From positions 496,001 to 560,000 of the forward strand of contig NZ_JOEE01000001.1 in NCBI RefSeq assembly GCF_000720925.1: DNA of 64,000 bases, in the 5' to 3' direction. The position numbers and the translations under genes are program-made. Numbering within the stretch: position 1 is the stretch's first letter; each line of letters begins with the position of its first letter. Origin of the DNA: Phycicoccus jejuensis (lineage in GTDB: Bacteria > Actinomycetota > Actinomycetes > Actinomycetales > Dermatophilaceae). Below are positions 7,207 to 14,086 of the stretch, in pieces. The notes below the pieces were generated by a model. It saw only the letters and a list, made by a program, of their open reading frames with translations. It did not search any database and was not told the DNA's origin.

Positions 7207-8754
7207 ATGACCCCGCGCCGCCTCGCCCTCGTCGCGGGCGCCGTCGCCGTCTCCACCGCCCTCGCCGGATGCTCGGTCGTCGACGGCCTGCGCGGTCAGG
7301 GCAGCGCCCGCCCGTCGGTGTCCGTCAGCCCGCAGTCACCGCCCCCGGGCACGCAGGGGCTGGACCGGTTCTACTCCCAGCAGCTCGCGTGGACGGGGTG
7401 CTCCGGTGCCGAGTGCGCCCAGCTGACCGTGCCCGTCGACTACGCGCAGCCGACCGGGGCGACCATCGAGATCTCCGTGCTGCGCGTCCCGGCGAAGAAG
7501 TCGGGCCAGCGGCTCGGCTCGCTCGTCGTCAACCCGGGCGGCCCCGGCGGCTCGGGGGTCGACTACGCGCGTGCCGCGGACTTCATCGTCGGCAAGGACG
7601 TCCGCAACCGCTACGACGTCGTGGGGTTCGACCCGCGCGGCGTCGCCCGCTCCTCGCCGATCGACTGCCTCTCCGACGCCGGGCTCGACGCGTTCCTCGG
7701 GGCCGACCCGACGCCGGACGACGCCGCGGAGGAGCAGCAGTTCTCCGCCGGCGCAGCCGGGTTCGCCGCGTCCTGCGCCAAGAACGCCGGCCCGCTGCTC
7801 GCCCACGTCTCGACCGAGGACGCCGCGCGCGACATGGACGTGCTGCGCGCCGCGCTCGGCGAGGAGAAGCTGACCTACCTCGGCAAGTCGTACGGCACGT
7901 ACCTCGGGGCCACGTACGCCGAGCTGTTCCCGCAGCAGGTGGGCCGCTTCGTCCTCGACGGCGTCGTCGCCCCCGACCTCACCTCCGCCGAGATCAACCT
8001 CGGCCAGGCCGAGGGCTTCGAGCGCGCGACGCGGGCGTGGGCGCAGTACTGCGTCTCGGAGGGCGACTGCCCCCTCGGCGACTCGGTCGACTCCGTGATG
8101 GAGGGCCTGCGCGGCTTCCTCGCCGACGTCGACGCCTCCCCGCTGCCGAAGACCGGCGACGGCTCGGTGCCGGCGCTCACGGAGGGCTGGGCCTCCCTCG
8201 GCATCGCCGCCGCGATGTACGACCAGGGCGCCTGGCGGACCCTCGTCGACGCGATGACCGACGCCGTCGACGGTGACGGCACGGCCCTGATGCAGCTCGC
8301 CGACCAGTACGCCGACCGCAACCCGGGCGGCGGCTACGCGGGCAACATCATGGAGGTCATCTACGCGGTCAACTGCCTCGACAAGCCGGAGTCCGACTCC
8401 GTCCCCGAGCACCAGGCACTCGCCGACGCCGCCGCCGAGAAGGCGCCGACGTGGGGTCGCTACCTCGCCTGGAGCTCGCTGCCGTGCGGGTCGTGGCCGT
8501 TCGAGCCGACGAACGAGCCGCACGAGATCCGGGCCGAGGGCGCGGAGCCGATCGTCGTCATCGGCACGACCCGCGACCCCGCGACGCCGTACGAGTGGTC
8601 GGTGCGCCTGCACGACCAGCTGGCCAAGGCCTCGCTCATCTCCTTCGACGGCGACGGGCACACGGCGTACACCCGCTCGAACTCCTGCGTCGACGACGCC
8701 GTCGACGGCTGGTACGTCGACGGGAAGCTCCCCGAGGACGGCCTGCGCTGCTGA
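7207..8754 (+). CDS. Lipoprotein alpha/beta hydrolase, tripeptidyl-aminopeptidase type
   Basis: 515 residues. The signal peptide ends in a lipobox, LAGC, with Cys near residue 22, so the protein is expected to be lipid-anchored on the outer face of the membrane. The alpha/beta hydrolase core has the oxyanion stretch NPGGPGGSG, the nucleophile elbow GKSYGTYLG (Ser228), and a C-terminal TAP-like region with DPATPYEWS and DGDGHTAY carrying the last Asp and His. This architecture is that of the secreted SlpD/TAP-type peptidases of actinomycetes that trim N-terminal tripeptides or act as prolyl-type aminopeptidases. Exact substrate unknown. The gene is monocistronic. Confidence 0.88.
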   Translation: MTPRRLALVAGAVAVSTALAGCSVVDGLRGQGSARPSVSVSPQSPPPGTQGLDRFYSQQLAWTGCSGAECAQLTVPVDYAQPTGATIEISVLRVPAKKSGQRLGSLVVNPGGPGGSGVDYARAADFIVGKDVRNRYDVVGFDPRGVARSSPIDCLSDAGLDAFLGADPTPDDAAEEQQFSAGAAGFAASCAKNAGPLLAHVSTEDAARDMDVLRAALGEEKLTYLGKSYGTYLGATYAELFPQQVGRFVLDGVVAPDLTSAEINLGQAEGFERATRAWAQYCVSEGDCPLGDSVDSVMEGLRGFLADVDASPLPKTGDGSVPALTEGWASLGIAAAMYDQGAWRTLVDAMTDAVDGDGTALMQLADQYADRNPGGGYAGNIMEVIYAVNCLDKPESDSVPEHQALADAAAEKAPTWGRYLAWSSLPCGSWPFEPTNEPHEIRAEGAEPIVVIGTTRDPATPYEWSVRLHDQLAKASLISFDGDGHTAYTRSNSCVDDAVDGWYVDGKLPEDGLRC

Positions 8755-8773
8755 CCCGCGCCCTCGTTGCGGG

Positions 8774-8819
8774 CTACACCGCAGTACGGGTCGTCCCAGC
8801 GACACGTACTGCGGTGTAG
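8774..8819. repeat. 15-bp perfect inverted repeat after the peptidase gene
   Basis: CTACACCGCAGTACG at 8774-8788 pairs with its exact complement at 8805-8819 around a 16-base loop. It starts 20 bases after the stop codon at 8754, so it probably ends that transcript, but the long loop and the lack of a T run also fit a dispersed palindromic element. The rest of 8755-8936 contains only the tRNA promoter. Confidence 0.65.
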
Positions 8820-8873
8820 GACGCGCTCGAGGCACCCGGGGGAGCGGCTCGGGCGGGGTGTCCGACGGGCCGA

Positions 8874-8904
8874 TTCGCGATCGCCGCGCCGATGTCCATA
8901 TACT
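8874..8904 (+). promoter_or_regulatory. Promoter of tRNA-Thr
   Basis: TATACT at 8899-8904 is the most consensus-like -10 in the host sequence here. TTCGCG at 8874-8879 could be the -35 with a 19-base spacer. Transcription would start about 26 bases before the mature tRNA. Confidence 0.5.
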
Positions 8905-8936
8905 CGTCCGGCGCGCCCGGTCCGCCGTGTGCGCAC

Positions 8937-9010
8937 GCCGCCTTAGCTCAGTCGGCCAGAGCGATTCACTCGTAATGAATAGGTCATCGGTTCGATTCCG
9001 ATAGGCGGCT
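8937..9010 (+). tRNA. tRNA-Thr (anticodon CGU)
   Basis: 74 nucleotides folding as a full cloverleaf: acceptor GCCGCCT/AGGCGGC with discriminator T, anticodon stem ATTCA/TGAAT around loop CTCGTAA with CGT at 8971-8973, and T arm ATCGG-TTCGATT-CCGAT. CCA is not encoded. The 3' part from 8967 lies in the prophage attachment repeat, so this half of the gene was supplied by the phage and still pairs perfectly with the host half. Confidence 0.95.
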
Positions 9011-9011
9011 C
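8967..9011 (+). repeat. attL, 45-bp attachment repeat in tRNA-Thr
   Basis: 45 bases from the anticodon stem to one base past the tRNA are identical to 46658-46702. The match ends sharply on both sides. An integrase gene sits next to the other copy. This is the standard signature of tyrosine-recombinase integration into a tRNA 3' end. Confidence 0.93.
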
Positions 9012-9016
9012 ACACA

Positions 9017-9058
9017 GAGAAGGCCCCTCACCTGCGGAAACAGGTGGGGGGCCTTCTC
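9017..9058 (+). terminator. Phage-carried terminator for tRNA-Thr
   Basis: An 18-bp stem with one G-T pair (GAGAAGGCCCCTCACCTG, 9017-9034, with 9041-9058) starts seven bases after the tRNA. It belongs to the phage side of attL. A different hairpin with the same GAAGGCCCC base lies after attR at 46708-46742 and is presumably the original host terminator. Confidence 0.85.
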
Positions 9059-9084
9059 GCGTTCATGCTCGCCGAGCCGCCTAG

Positions 9085-9098
9085 GTCGGCCATCGGGT
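9085..9098. promoter_or_regulatory. Candidate integrase arm-binding site, left end
   Basis: GGTCGGCCATCGGGT at 9085-9098 (read with the preceding A) shares GGCCATCGGGT and GGTCGGCCAT with 46556-46573 beside attR. Repeats of this sort near both ends of an integrated phage are typical arm-type sites. Short, so tentative. Confidence 0.35.
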
Positions 9099-9159
9099 AG
9101 GACGTTCTTCGATTGAGTTGTCCGTGGTAGACATGCGTCCTCGATCGAAGGGGTGGGGC

Positions 9160-9615
9160 ATGAAGGTGATCGTCGGGGCGCTGGGCGTCGTTCTGCTGTG
9201 CGCGGGGTGCGGGTCGGAGCCTGAACCGGCGCCGACGGTCACGGCCACCGTCAGCGTCACGACAACCGCTACGACGACCGCCACCGTGACGGCCGCCCCC
9301 ACGACGCCCGAGGTCACGCCGCCGAGCACGGAGACGACCGCGCCGAGCCGCGCCTCGTCGATCCCGTCACCGGACTCCGGCCAGAGCCGAGAGCTCCTCG
9401 CCGCGCTGGCGGCGATCGACCCGGGGCTCGGCGACGACCGGAACGTCGACCGAGCCCGTAACACGTGCCAGGCGTTGCTCGAAGGTCGGAGTGTCGACTC
9501 CATCGTCTCGATCACGCAGCAGCGCTTCGAGGGCGGCACGGTGCCCAGTCTGAGCGAGCGCCAGGTGCGCCAGATCATCAAGGTCATCCAGGACAACGGC
9601 TTCTGCGTGAAGTGA
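9160..9615 (+). CDS. Prophage-encoded lipoprotein, DUF732-like
   Basis: 151 residues. The signal peptide ends in the lipobox LCAGC, then comes a Thr/Val/Pro-rich linker of some 45 residues and a small C-terminal helical domain (ARNTCQALLEGRSVDS, then RQIIKVIQDNGFC) resembling DUF732-type actinobacterial secreted domains. ATG 9160 was chosen because it begins the signal peptide. Located directly inside attL and transcribed opposite to the phage late genes, so it is a likely lysogenic-conversion gene that alters the host surface, for example for superinfection exclusion; that role is inferred from position only. Confidence 0.6.
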   Translation: MKVIVGALGVVLLCAGCGSEPEPAPTVTATVSVTTTATTTATVTAAPTTPEVTPPSTETTAPSRASSIPSPDSGQSRELLAALAAIDPGLGDDRNVDRARNTCQALLEGRSVDSIVSITQQRFEGGTVPSLSERQVRQIIKVIQDNGFCVK

Positions 9616-9630
9616 CGCAGCTGCCTGCGC

Positions 9631-9846
9631 TCAGCGAGGCGGCGCGGCGAGCGGTTTGTCGAACCAGCGCCGGAGGCTGACGCCGAAGACGCGCCGTCCG
9701 TCGATCCGGCTCGCGGCGCCGGCGCCGGCCGCCCAGGTCTGCCACCCGTCGTCGGCGAGGGCCTGCGCCCATGCCTCGATGTCGCCGTCGCCCGGTCGCC
9801 ACTGAAAGGTGCGGTAGACCCAGCCGCCCGGCCGCTCGCTGCTCAT
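9631..9846 (-). CDS. Small phage protein of unknown function
   Basis: 71 residues, soluble, with MSSERPGGWVYRTFQWRPG and a helical centre with conserved-looking Trp residues (EAWAQALADDGWQTWAAG). I do not recognise the family; similar small W-rich proteins sit in accessory regions of actinophages. It faces the HicA-like gene across the operator region, so the two could share control. Confidence 0.5.
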   Translation of the reverse strand: MSSERPGGWVYRTFQWRPGDGDIEAWAQALADDGWQTWAAGAGAASRIDGRRVFGVSLRRWFDKPLAAPPR

Positions 9847-9885
9847 CGCAGCAGGGTAGGCGGATGATCTGACGCCCTCTCTTTA

Positions 9886-9923
9886 TTGTCGTACGACAAG
9901 TCATGCAGTACACTTGACTTGTC
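9886..9923 (+). promoter_or_regulatory. Promoter with two overlapping operators for the HicA-like gene
   Basis: TTGTCG (9886-9891) and TACACT (9909-9914) are spaced by 17 bases. The -35 is embedded in the perfect 14-bp palindrome TTGTCGTACGACAA (9886-9899), and a second inverted repeat, GACAAGTCA (9895-9903) with TGACTTGTC (9915-9923), brackets the -10. A repressor bound here would block the promoter, so the gene is very likely tightly controlled. Confidence 0.7.
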
Positions 9924-9946
9924 AGCAACCGAGAGGAGGTAGGAAG

Positions 9947-10150
9947 ATGGACAAAGAGATGCGCAAGATCGCCAAGGCGCTCGAGCAGCAGGGCTTCGAC
10001 GTCAAGGTGACGAAGCGGGGCCACATCTCGGTGAGCAAGGACGGCCGCTTCGTGGTCGTGTTCGCCGGGACGCCGAGCGACTGGCGCTCCATGCGCAACG
10101 CCCTCGCCGCCATGAAGCGGGCCGGATTCGTCTGGCCGCCGAAGCGGTAG
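9947..10150 (+). CDS. HicA-like small double-stranded-RNA-binding-fold protein
   Basis: 67 residues with the pattern of HicA/YcfA proteins: helix (MRKIAKALEQQGFDVK), RGHISVSKDGRF with the candidate active-site His, a second strand, then helix MRNALAAMKRAGF. HicA toxins are ribosome-independent mRNA interferases; phage relatives are often uncharacterised. GAGAGGAGGT precedes ATG 9947. No typical HicB antitoxin is adjacent, although a helix-turn-helix protein follows beyond a terminator. Toxin activity is not proven. Confidence 0.6.
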   Translation: MDKEMRKIAKALEQQGFDVKVTKRGHISVSKDGRFVVVFAGTPSDWRSMRNALAAMKRAGFVWPPKR

Positions 10151-10156
10151 CGAGAA

Positions 10157-10193
10157 GGGCCACCGGGGGCAAGGGAACTGCCCCCGGTGGCCC
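10157..10193 (+). terminator. Terminator after the HicA-like gene
   Basis: A perfect 15-bp stem, GGGCCACCGGGGGCA (10157-10171) with its complement at 10179-10193 and a 7-base loop, begins six bases after the stop codon. Confidence 0.85.
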
Positions 10194-10237
10194 GGGCGGT
10201 CTCCATCGTGACACACCCAGCAGAGACGGAGCAGAGC

Positions 10238-10663
10238 ATGACCCAGCACTACGTCATCGAGGCCGAGACGGCCGCGCGCGACGAGGACGTCGCCGACTCG
10301 TGGATCGACGCCCTCGCACCCTGGCACGGCGTCGTCCGGGCCGGCCCCACCGGCAACCTGGTCGCCGTCATCACCCTGCCCGCCGACGACCTCCGGCAGG
10401 CCACCGCCACCGGCCTCGGCATCCTCGCCCAGGCCATCGACGACGAGGTGCTCGCCGTCACCGTCCAGCCCGAGGCGATGCGCGACGAGCGCGCCGGCTG
10501 GGCCCCGGTGCCCGAGCTCGTCTCCGTCGCCGAGGCGGCCGAGCAGCTCGGCGTCAGCCGGCAGCGCGTGCTTCAGCTGATCGATGCCGGCCGGCTGCCG
10601 ACGGTGCGCGTCGGGAAGGTGCACGCCGTGCTCGCCTCGGCGCTGACGAGCTCTAGCGACTGA
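10238..10663 (+). CDS. Helix-turn-helix protein with a small alpha/beta N-terminal domain
   Basis: 141 residues. The N-terminal 90 look like a compact ferredoxin-like alpha/beta fold (LVAVITLPADDLRQATATG and EVLAVTVQPEAM). The C-terminal 50 are an excisionase/MerR-type DNA-binding domain (LVSVAEAAEQLGVSRQRVLQ, then LIDAGRLPTVRVGKVHAV). ATG 10238 follows a GACGGAGCAGAG ribosome site. Could regulate the neighbouring accessory genes, including the operator at 9886-9923; not demonstrated. Confidence 0.6.
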   Translation: MTQHYVIEAETAARDEDVADSWIDALAPWHGVVRAGPTGNLVAVITLPADDLRQATATGLGILAQAIDDEVLAVTVQPEAMRDERAGWAPVPELVSVAEAAEQLGVSRQRVLQLIDAGRLPTVRVGKVHAVLASALTSSSD

Positions 10664-10770
10664 GCTCGGGCCACGAAGGCGCACCCTCTTGGCTGGAGCA
10701 GGAAACGCGCGCGCCGCCGAATCCCGCGCTTGTCGGTGGACGGTGCCAGCATCAGCGCTATCGTGAAGCG

Positions 10771-11067
10771 ATGGGGCAGGCGGGAGAACGACCGATGATG
10801 ACAGCCGAGACGATCAAGTACGAGCTCGAGGGCCGGGTGCTCGACCTCGGCGAGTCCGTGGGCAAGCGGCACGTCAGCGTGCGCTGGGAGCCGGCTCCTC
10901 GCATCGTCAGGGTCGGGCTGATGATCGAGCACTACGACTGGGACAACCGAATGGAGGCGATCCGGCTCCTCCGCAGCTTCGAGCGCGCGCACGTCGACGA
11001 GTTCGCTGTCGAGTACGACATCGTCCCGCTCGAGGCCGTCACCAACGAGGCCTACGCCGAAGCCTGA
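10771..11067 (+). CDS. Small protein of unknown function, partner of the HEPN-like gene
   Basis: 98 residues, mixed alpha/beta, acidic (KYELEGRVLDLGESVGKRHV, then MIEHYDWDNRMEAIRLLRSF and VEYDIVPLEAV). No family recognised. Two starts are plausible: ATG 10771, six bases after a TATCGT -10 (10759-10764) in the leaderless arrangement, or ATG 10795, eight bases after GGGAGA. Its TGA overlaps the next ATG by one base, so the two proteins are translationally coupled and probably act together. Confidence 0.5.
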   Translation: MGQAGERPMMTAETIKYELEGRVLDLGESVGKRHVSVRWEPAPRIVRVGLMIEHYDWDNRMEAIRLLRSFERAHVDEFAVEYDIVPLEAVTNEAYAEA

Positions 11068-11495
11068 TGGGGACGCGCAACTGGCATCTCAGCCGCGCCA
11101 AGCATCACAAGGAAGTCGCAGACCACCTCCACCGCGAGGGGTTCGATGACTGGGCGGCGGTCGCCCTCGCCTACGCGGCGCACCAGTGGGTGCACTCCGT
11201 GCTCTCCGGCGAGCCGGGGCTCCGCAAGGACGAGAGACACCCGCGGAAGCATGTCTCCCCGCCTGGCGCCGCACATGGCGGACGGGGAACGAACCAGCTC
11301 GTCGATGCCCTCTTCCCCGACGACGAGGCCATCGCCTACGCCTCGCTCTTCGAGGCTGGCCGCCGCACGAGGTACGACATCGTGAAGCTGGGCGACAACG
11401 GCTACATGCTGCTCGAGATGCAATTCAGGCAGCTGAAGAAGTACTGCGAGCACGTCAACGCTGGCCGGCCCGACCGCCGAGCCGAAGAGCCGTGA
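11067..11495 (+). CDS. HEPN-like helical protein
   Basis: 142 residues, mainly helical. The N-terminal helices (AKHHKEVADHLHREG, then AAVALAYAAHQWVHSVL) and the later RTRYDIVKLG and YMLLEMQFRQLKKYCEHV helices resemble HEPN domains, which are frequent RNase modules in toxin-antitoxin and abortive-infection systems. An R-x4-H string (RKDERH) is present but not clearly in the usual helix, so RNase activity is uncertain. Coupled to the small upstream protein and last in the rightward accessory unit before a terminator. Confidence 0.45.
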   Translation: MGTRNWHLSRAKHHKEVADHLHREGFDDWAAVALAYAAHQWVHSVLSGEPGLRKDERHPRKHVSPPGAAHGGRGTNQLVDALFPDDEAIAYASLFEAGRRTRYDIVKLGDNGYMLLEMQFRQLKKYCEHVNAGRPDRRAEEP

Positions 11496-11510
11496 TCTGG
11501 TCGGCATGAC

Positions 11511-11554
11511 GAAGCCGCCCCCGTCGACCTCATCGGGTCGGCGGGGGCGGCTTC
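11511..11554. terminator. Bidirectional terminator between accessory and late genes
   Basis: GAAGCCGCCCCCG (11511-11523) pairs with its complement at 11542-11554. It separates the rightward accessory genes from the leftward late operon, whose last gene ends at 11638, and can serve both. Confidence 0.8.
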
Positions 11555-11637
11555 TCACTGCGGGCTCAGACCACCTAGGTCACCTCGTCACCTCGTCACA
11601 GACCGGCCGGGTGAAGGCGTCCGGCGCCGTCGCTGCG

Positions 11638-12090
11638 TCAGTCCTTGACGGAGTCGGCGACGACGACGAGACGGTCGGCGTGCCGGGCGACGTACTCCGC
11701 CTGGGGCTCGCCGGTGGGCGTCTTCGTGTCGGTGCGGACGAAGGCCGCGACGAGGGGCAGGATCGCGACGCCGGCGGCGAGGATGTCGAGGGCGTGCGAG
11801 GACTGCCCATCGGTCAGCACGCCGGCCGCCTTCAGGGCGCCGACGACGACCGCGGCCGCCGCGTAGAGCTTCGTCCAGTTGCCGGCGCGCGCCTTCACCG
11901 AGGCGAGCACGAGCGCGGCGAGGTCGACGACAGCGACGACGACGCCGACCCAGCCGGTGACGAGGCTGTCGGTCGCGACGCCGAGCGCCACGAGCAGGAC
12001 GCCCACCGCGCCGAGCAGGCCGTAGAGCGCCTTCCGCTTCGCCGTGTCGAGCAGCCACGCCCCGACGAGGGTCAGGTCGAGGCGGCTCAC
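11638..12090 (-). CDS. Phage holin
   Basis: 150 residues with three to four hydrophobic segments (YGLLGAVGVLLVALGVA, WVGVVVAVVDLAALVLA, the KLYAAAAVVVGALKAAGVL stretch, and ILAAGVAILPLVAAFV) and a charged C-terminus, located directly downstream of the endolysin, which identifies it as the holin that permeabilises the membrane for lysin release. GTG 12090 overlaps the endolysin stop by GTGA. It is the last late gene. Confidence 0.8.
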   Translation of the reverse strand: MSRLDLTLVGAWLLDTAKRKALYGLLGAVGVLLVALGVATDSLVTGWVGVVVAVVDLAALVLASVKARAGNWTKLYAAAAVVVGALKAAGVLTDGQSSHALDILAAGVAILPLVAAFVRTDTKTPTGEPQAEYVARHADRLVVVADSVKD

Positions 12091-12974
12091 TGGGTCACCT
12101 CCGGCGCGGCCGGGCGCACGGTGAGGGTGGCCTCGATGTCGACCGACTCGGCGAGGGCCTCCTCGAGCGCGGCCTTGACCTCGTCCTTGGTCAGGGCCTT
12201 GCCCTTGAGGGCCTGCGCCTCGGCGAGCTTGCGCGCCTGGATGGCGTTGTCCCGGGCCTCGAGAGCCCATCGCATCGACAGCTCTTCCGAGCGGGGGATG
12301 GCGACGAGCTGCTCACGCTCGCCGAGCATGGGCGCGGGCACGACCTTGGCGCTGAGCAGCGCGTCGACGAGCTCCTTGACACTGGGCATGTCGTCCTCCT
12401 GGTTGAGGTGCTGGATGAAGCGGGCGATAGGGAAGGCCCCCGGGTCGCCGTGGTCGTTCTCGGGGGCGTGCTGGTGGCCGCAGATGCCGCGTGCCGTGTT
12501 CCACTCGGTGAAGCTGAGACGCTGCCCACCCTTGGACCCGTAGGACTTGGGGTAGGGCAGGAACGGGGCGACGGCGCGGAATGGGATGCGGAAGCGCACG
12601 AGGGTGGGCCGGACGAACTCGGCGAGGGCGGAGAGCACGACGTCGTCGGCGTCGGGCCAGTAGTAGAGCTCGTCCTTGCGGGACGGGTCGCACGTCCCCA
12701 TGAGCTCCAGTTGCCACACGCCGCGCCGGTTGGTTTCGACTCCGCCTGGGCGGTTGGCGAGGGACTTGCCGACGTCGGTGGGCGGGCGGTGAACACGGAC
12801 GGCGATGCCCTTGCCGGGGATCGGCTTCACGGTGACGTGGGGAGCCTCACCACCACCGGCGTACGGCGGCCAGCCCCAGACCTCGGTCGTGTGGATGAGG
12901 CACAGGTCGGGGTCAGGCTGACGGCTCGCCGTGAAGACCTGCGAGGTGGTGTCGACGCTGATGGTGCCGGGCAT
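12087..12974 (-). CDS. Endolysin, N-acetylmuramoyl-L-alanine amidase (Ami_2-like)
   Basis: 295 residues. The N-terminal 190 form an amidase_2/PGRP-like zinc hydrolase: first metal His in LCLIHTTEVWGW, later RGICGHQHAPENDHGDPG with the second His and the H-x-P-GDPG signature of this lysin group. The C-terminal part is helical and charged (ALTKDEVKAALEEALAESVD), perhaps a targeting or regulatory tail. No signal peptide, so it depends on the holin immediately downstream. Cleaves the bond between muramic acid and the stem peptide. Confidence 0.87.
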   Translation of the reverse strand: MPGTISVDTTSQVFTASRQPDPDLCLIHTTEVWGWPPYAGGGEAPHVTVKPIPGKGIAVRVHRPPTDVGKSLANRPGGVETNRRGVWQLELMGTCDPSRKDELYYWPDADDVVLSALAEFVRPTLVRFRIPFRAVAPFLPYPKSYGSKGGQRLSFTEWNTARGICGHQHAPENDHGDPGAFPIARFIQHLNQEDDMPSVKELVDALLSAKVVPAPMLGEREQLVAIPRSEELSMRWALEARDNAIQARKLAEAQALKGKALTKDEVKAALEEALAESVDIEATLTVRPAAPEVTQ

Positions 12975-13000
12975 GACCGCCTCCTGGGGGGCAGGGCTGA

Positions 13001-13022
13001 GACCCCGTCGGGCGACGGGGTC
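13001..13022 (-). terminator. Short perfect hairpin upstream of the endolysin
   Basis: GACCCCGTC (13001-13009) pairs with GACGGGGTC (13014-13022) over a 4-base loop. It lies between the coiled-coil gene and the endolysin and may attenuate late transcription or insulate the lysin message. Confidence 0.55.
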
Positions 13023-13035
13023 GGGATGGGGCGGG

Positions 13036-13473
13036 TCAGACGGCGCCGGGCTCGCGGTCGTGCAGCAGGCGCAGCTCGTCGGAGACGTGCGCGAGCTCGT
13101 CGGACAGCTCGGCGAGCCGGGTCTTCAGCTCGGCCACCTTGCTCTCGAGGTCGCCGATCCTCCGGTCCTTCGCGTCGGACGCCTTGCGCTCGGCCTCGAG
13201 GGAGCCCTCGAGCCGGGCGATGGTCTGGGCGTCGGCGGCGCGGCTGGTCTCGAAGGCGCGTTGCATGGCGACCATCTCGGCCTCGATCGTGGCGATGGAC
13301 GAGGTCTTCGCGCGGTCGGGGGTGGTCTGCTCGTCGAGGTCGGCCGCGGCCTCGGCCCGGCGCGCCTCGGCGTTCTTCTGCCGGCGGTCGCGGACGTAGT
13401 AGATCGCGACGCCGGGGAGGCCGACCGCGGCGGATGCGCGAGCGATCCAGTCGAAGATGTCGGAGATGGTCAC
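13036..13473 (-). CDS. Membrane-anchored coiled-coil protein of the lysis region
   Basis: 145 residues. A short N-terminal amphipathic/hydrophobic helix (IFDWIARASAAVGLPGVAIY) precedes about 110 residues of charged heptads (ARLEGSLEAERKASDAKD, LESKVAELKTRLAELSDEL), a long coiled coil. Position just before the endolysin and this layout suggest a lysis accessory such as a spanin-like or holin-partner protein. GTG 13473 overlaps the previous gene by GTGA. Function inferred from position. Confidence 0.5.
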   Translation of the reverse strand: MTISDIFDWIARASAAVGLPGVAIYYVRDRRQKNAEARRAEAAADLDEQTTPDRAKTSSIATIEAEMVAMQRAFETSRAADAQTIARLEGSLEAERKASDAKDRRIGDLESKVAELKTRLAELSDELAHVSDELRLLHDREPGAV

Positions 13474-13928
13474 CGTCGCCCCCTCGAAGCGATGGCGCCC
13501 CCTGCCGTCGAAGCCAGGAGCCGGACGAGCTGGACGAGGGCGATCGCGAGGAAGAGCCCGCCGACGATCTGGGCGCGCGCGCCTGGTGAGCCGAACAGCG
13601 TGGCCGCGTAGGTCAGGCAGCCGAGGCCCACGAGCATGAGGCCGCCTCGCTCGACCGTGCGGTGTGCGCGCAGCATCCCGAACAGGACCAGCGTGCCGCC
13701 GGCGAGCAGGGTCACCGACCACATGATGAGCAGCGGCACACTGAGGACCCGGGCGATGGTCCCCGGCTCGCCGAGGGCGAGCAGGCTGGTGATGCCGACG
13801 ACGATCATCGCGACGTTGAGCATGATGCGCTCGGGGTTGAGGACGAGCGGCCCGGGCAGGCGGGTCGTCACGGCGAGGGCGAAGCGTTGGGCGCGCGTCA
13901 GGGGCGGGCCGTGCTGGGGCTCGGTCAC
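13470..13928 (-). CDS. Four-helix membrane protein of the lysis region
   Basis: 152 residues with about four transmembrane helices (MLNVAMIVVGITSLLALG, VPLLIMWSVTLLAGGTLVLF, LMLVGLGCLTYAATLF, IVGGLFLAIALVQLVRLL). GTG 13928 overlaps the stop of the preceding 53-residue gene. Possibly a second holin, antiholin or membrane partner of the coiled-coil protein; no family recognised. Confidence 0.5.
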   Translation of the reverse strand: MTEPQHGPPLTRAQRFALAVTTRLPGPLVLNPERIMLNVAMIVVGITSLLALGEPGTIARVLSVPLLIMWSVTLLAGGTLVLFGMLRAHRTVERGGLMLVGLGCLTYAATLFGSPGARAQIVGGLFLAIALVQLVRLLASTAGGAIASRGRR

Positions 13929-14086
13929 TGGGGGTCCACCTTGAAGGGGAAGCGGTTCGCGGACAGGGACTTCACGAAGCGGTCCCACGACGAGGGGGCG
14001 CAGTGCGCACGCTGCTCGGCCATCACGGCGTCGATGACCTCCTGCGTGAGCGGGACGCGGGGCGGCGGGCCGGCGAGAATCGGCAT
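13925..14086 (-). CDS. 53-residue phage protein
   Basis: Encodes MPILAGPPPRVPLTQEVIDA and ends in RFPFKVDPQ; soluble, Pro-rich, with one Cys. ATG 14086 overlaps the stop of the upstream tail gene by one base and its own stop overlaps the downstream GTG by four, so it lies firmly within the late operon. No function recognised. Confidence 0.5.
   Translation of the reverse strand: MPILAGPPPRVPLTQEVIDAVMAEQRAHCAPSSWDRFVKSLSANRFPFKVDPQ

Noticed and set aside
9947..10663. Classical HicAB operon
   Set aside because: A 15-bp terminator separates the two genes, and the second protein's N-terminal domain does not show a HicB pattern.
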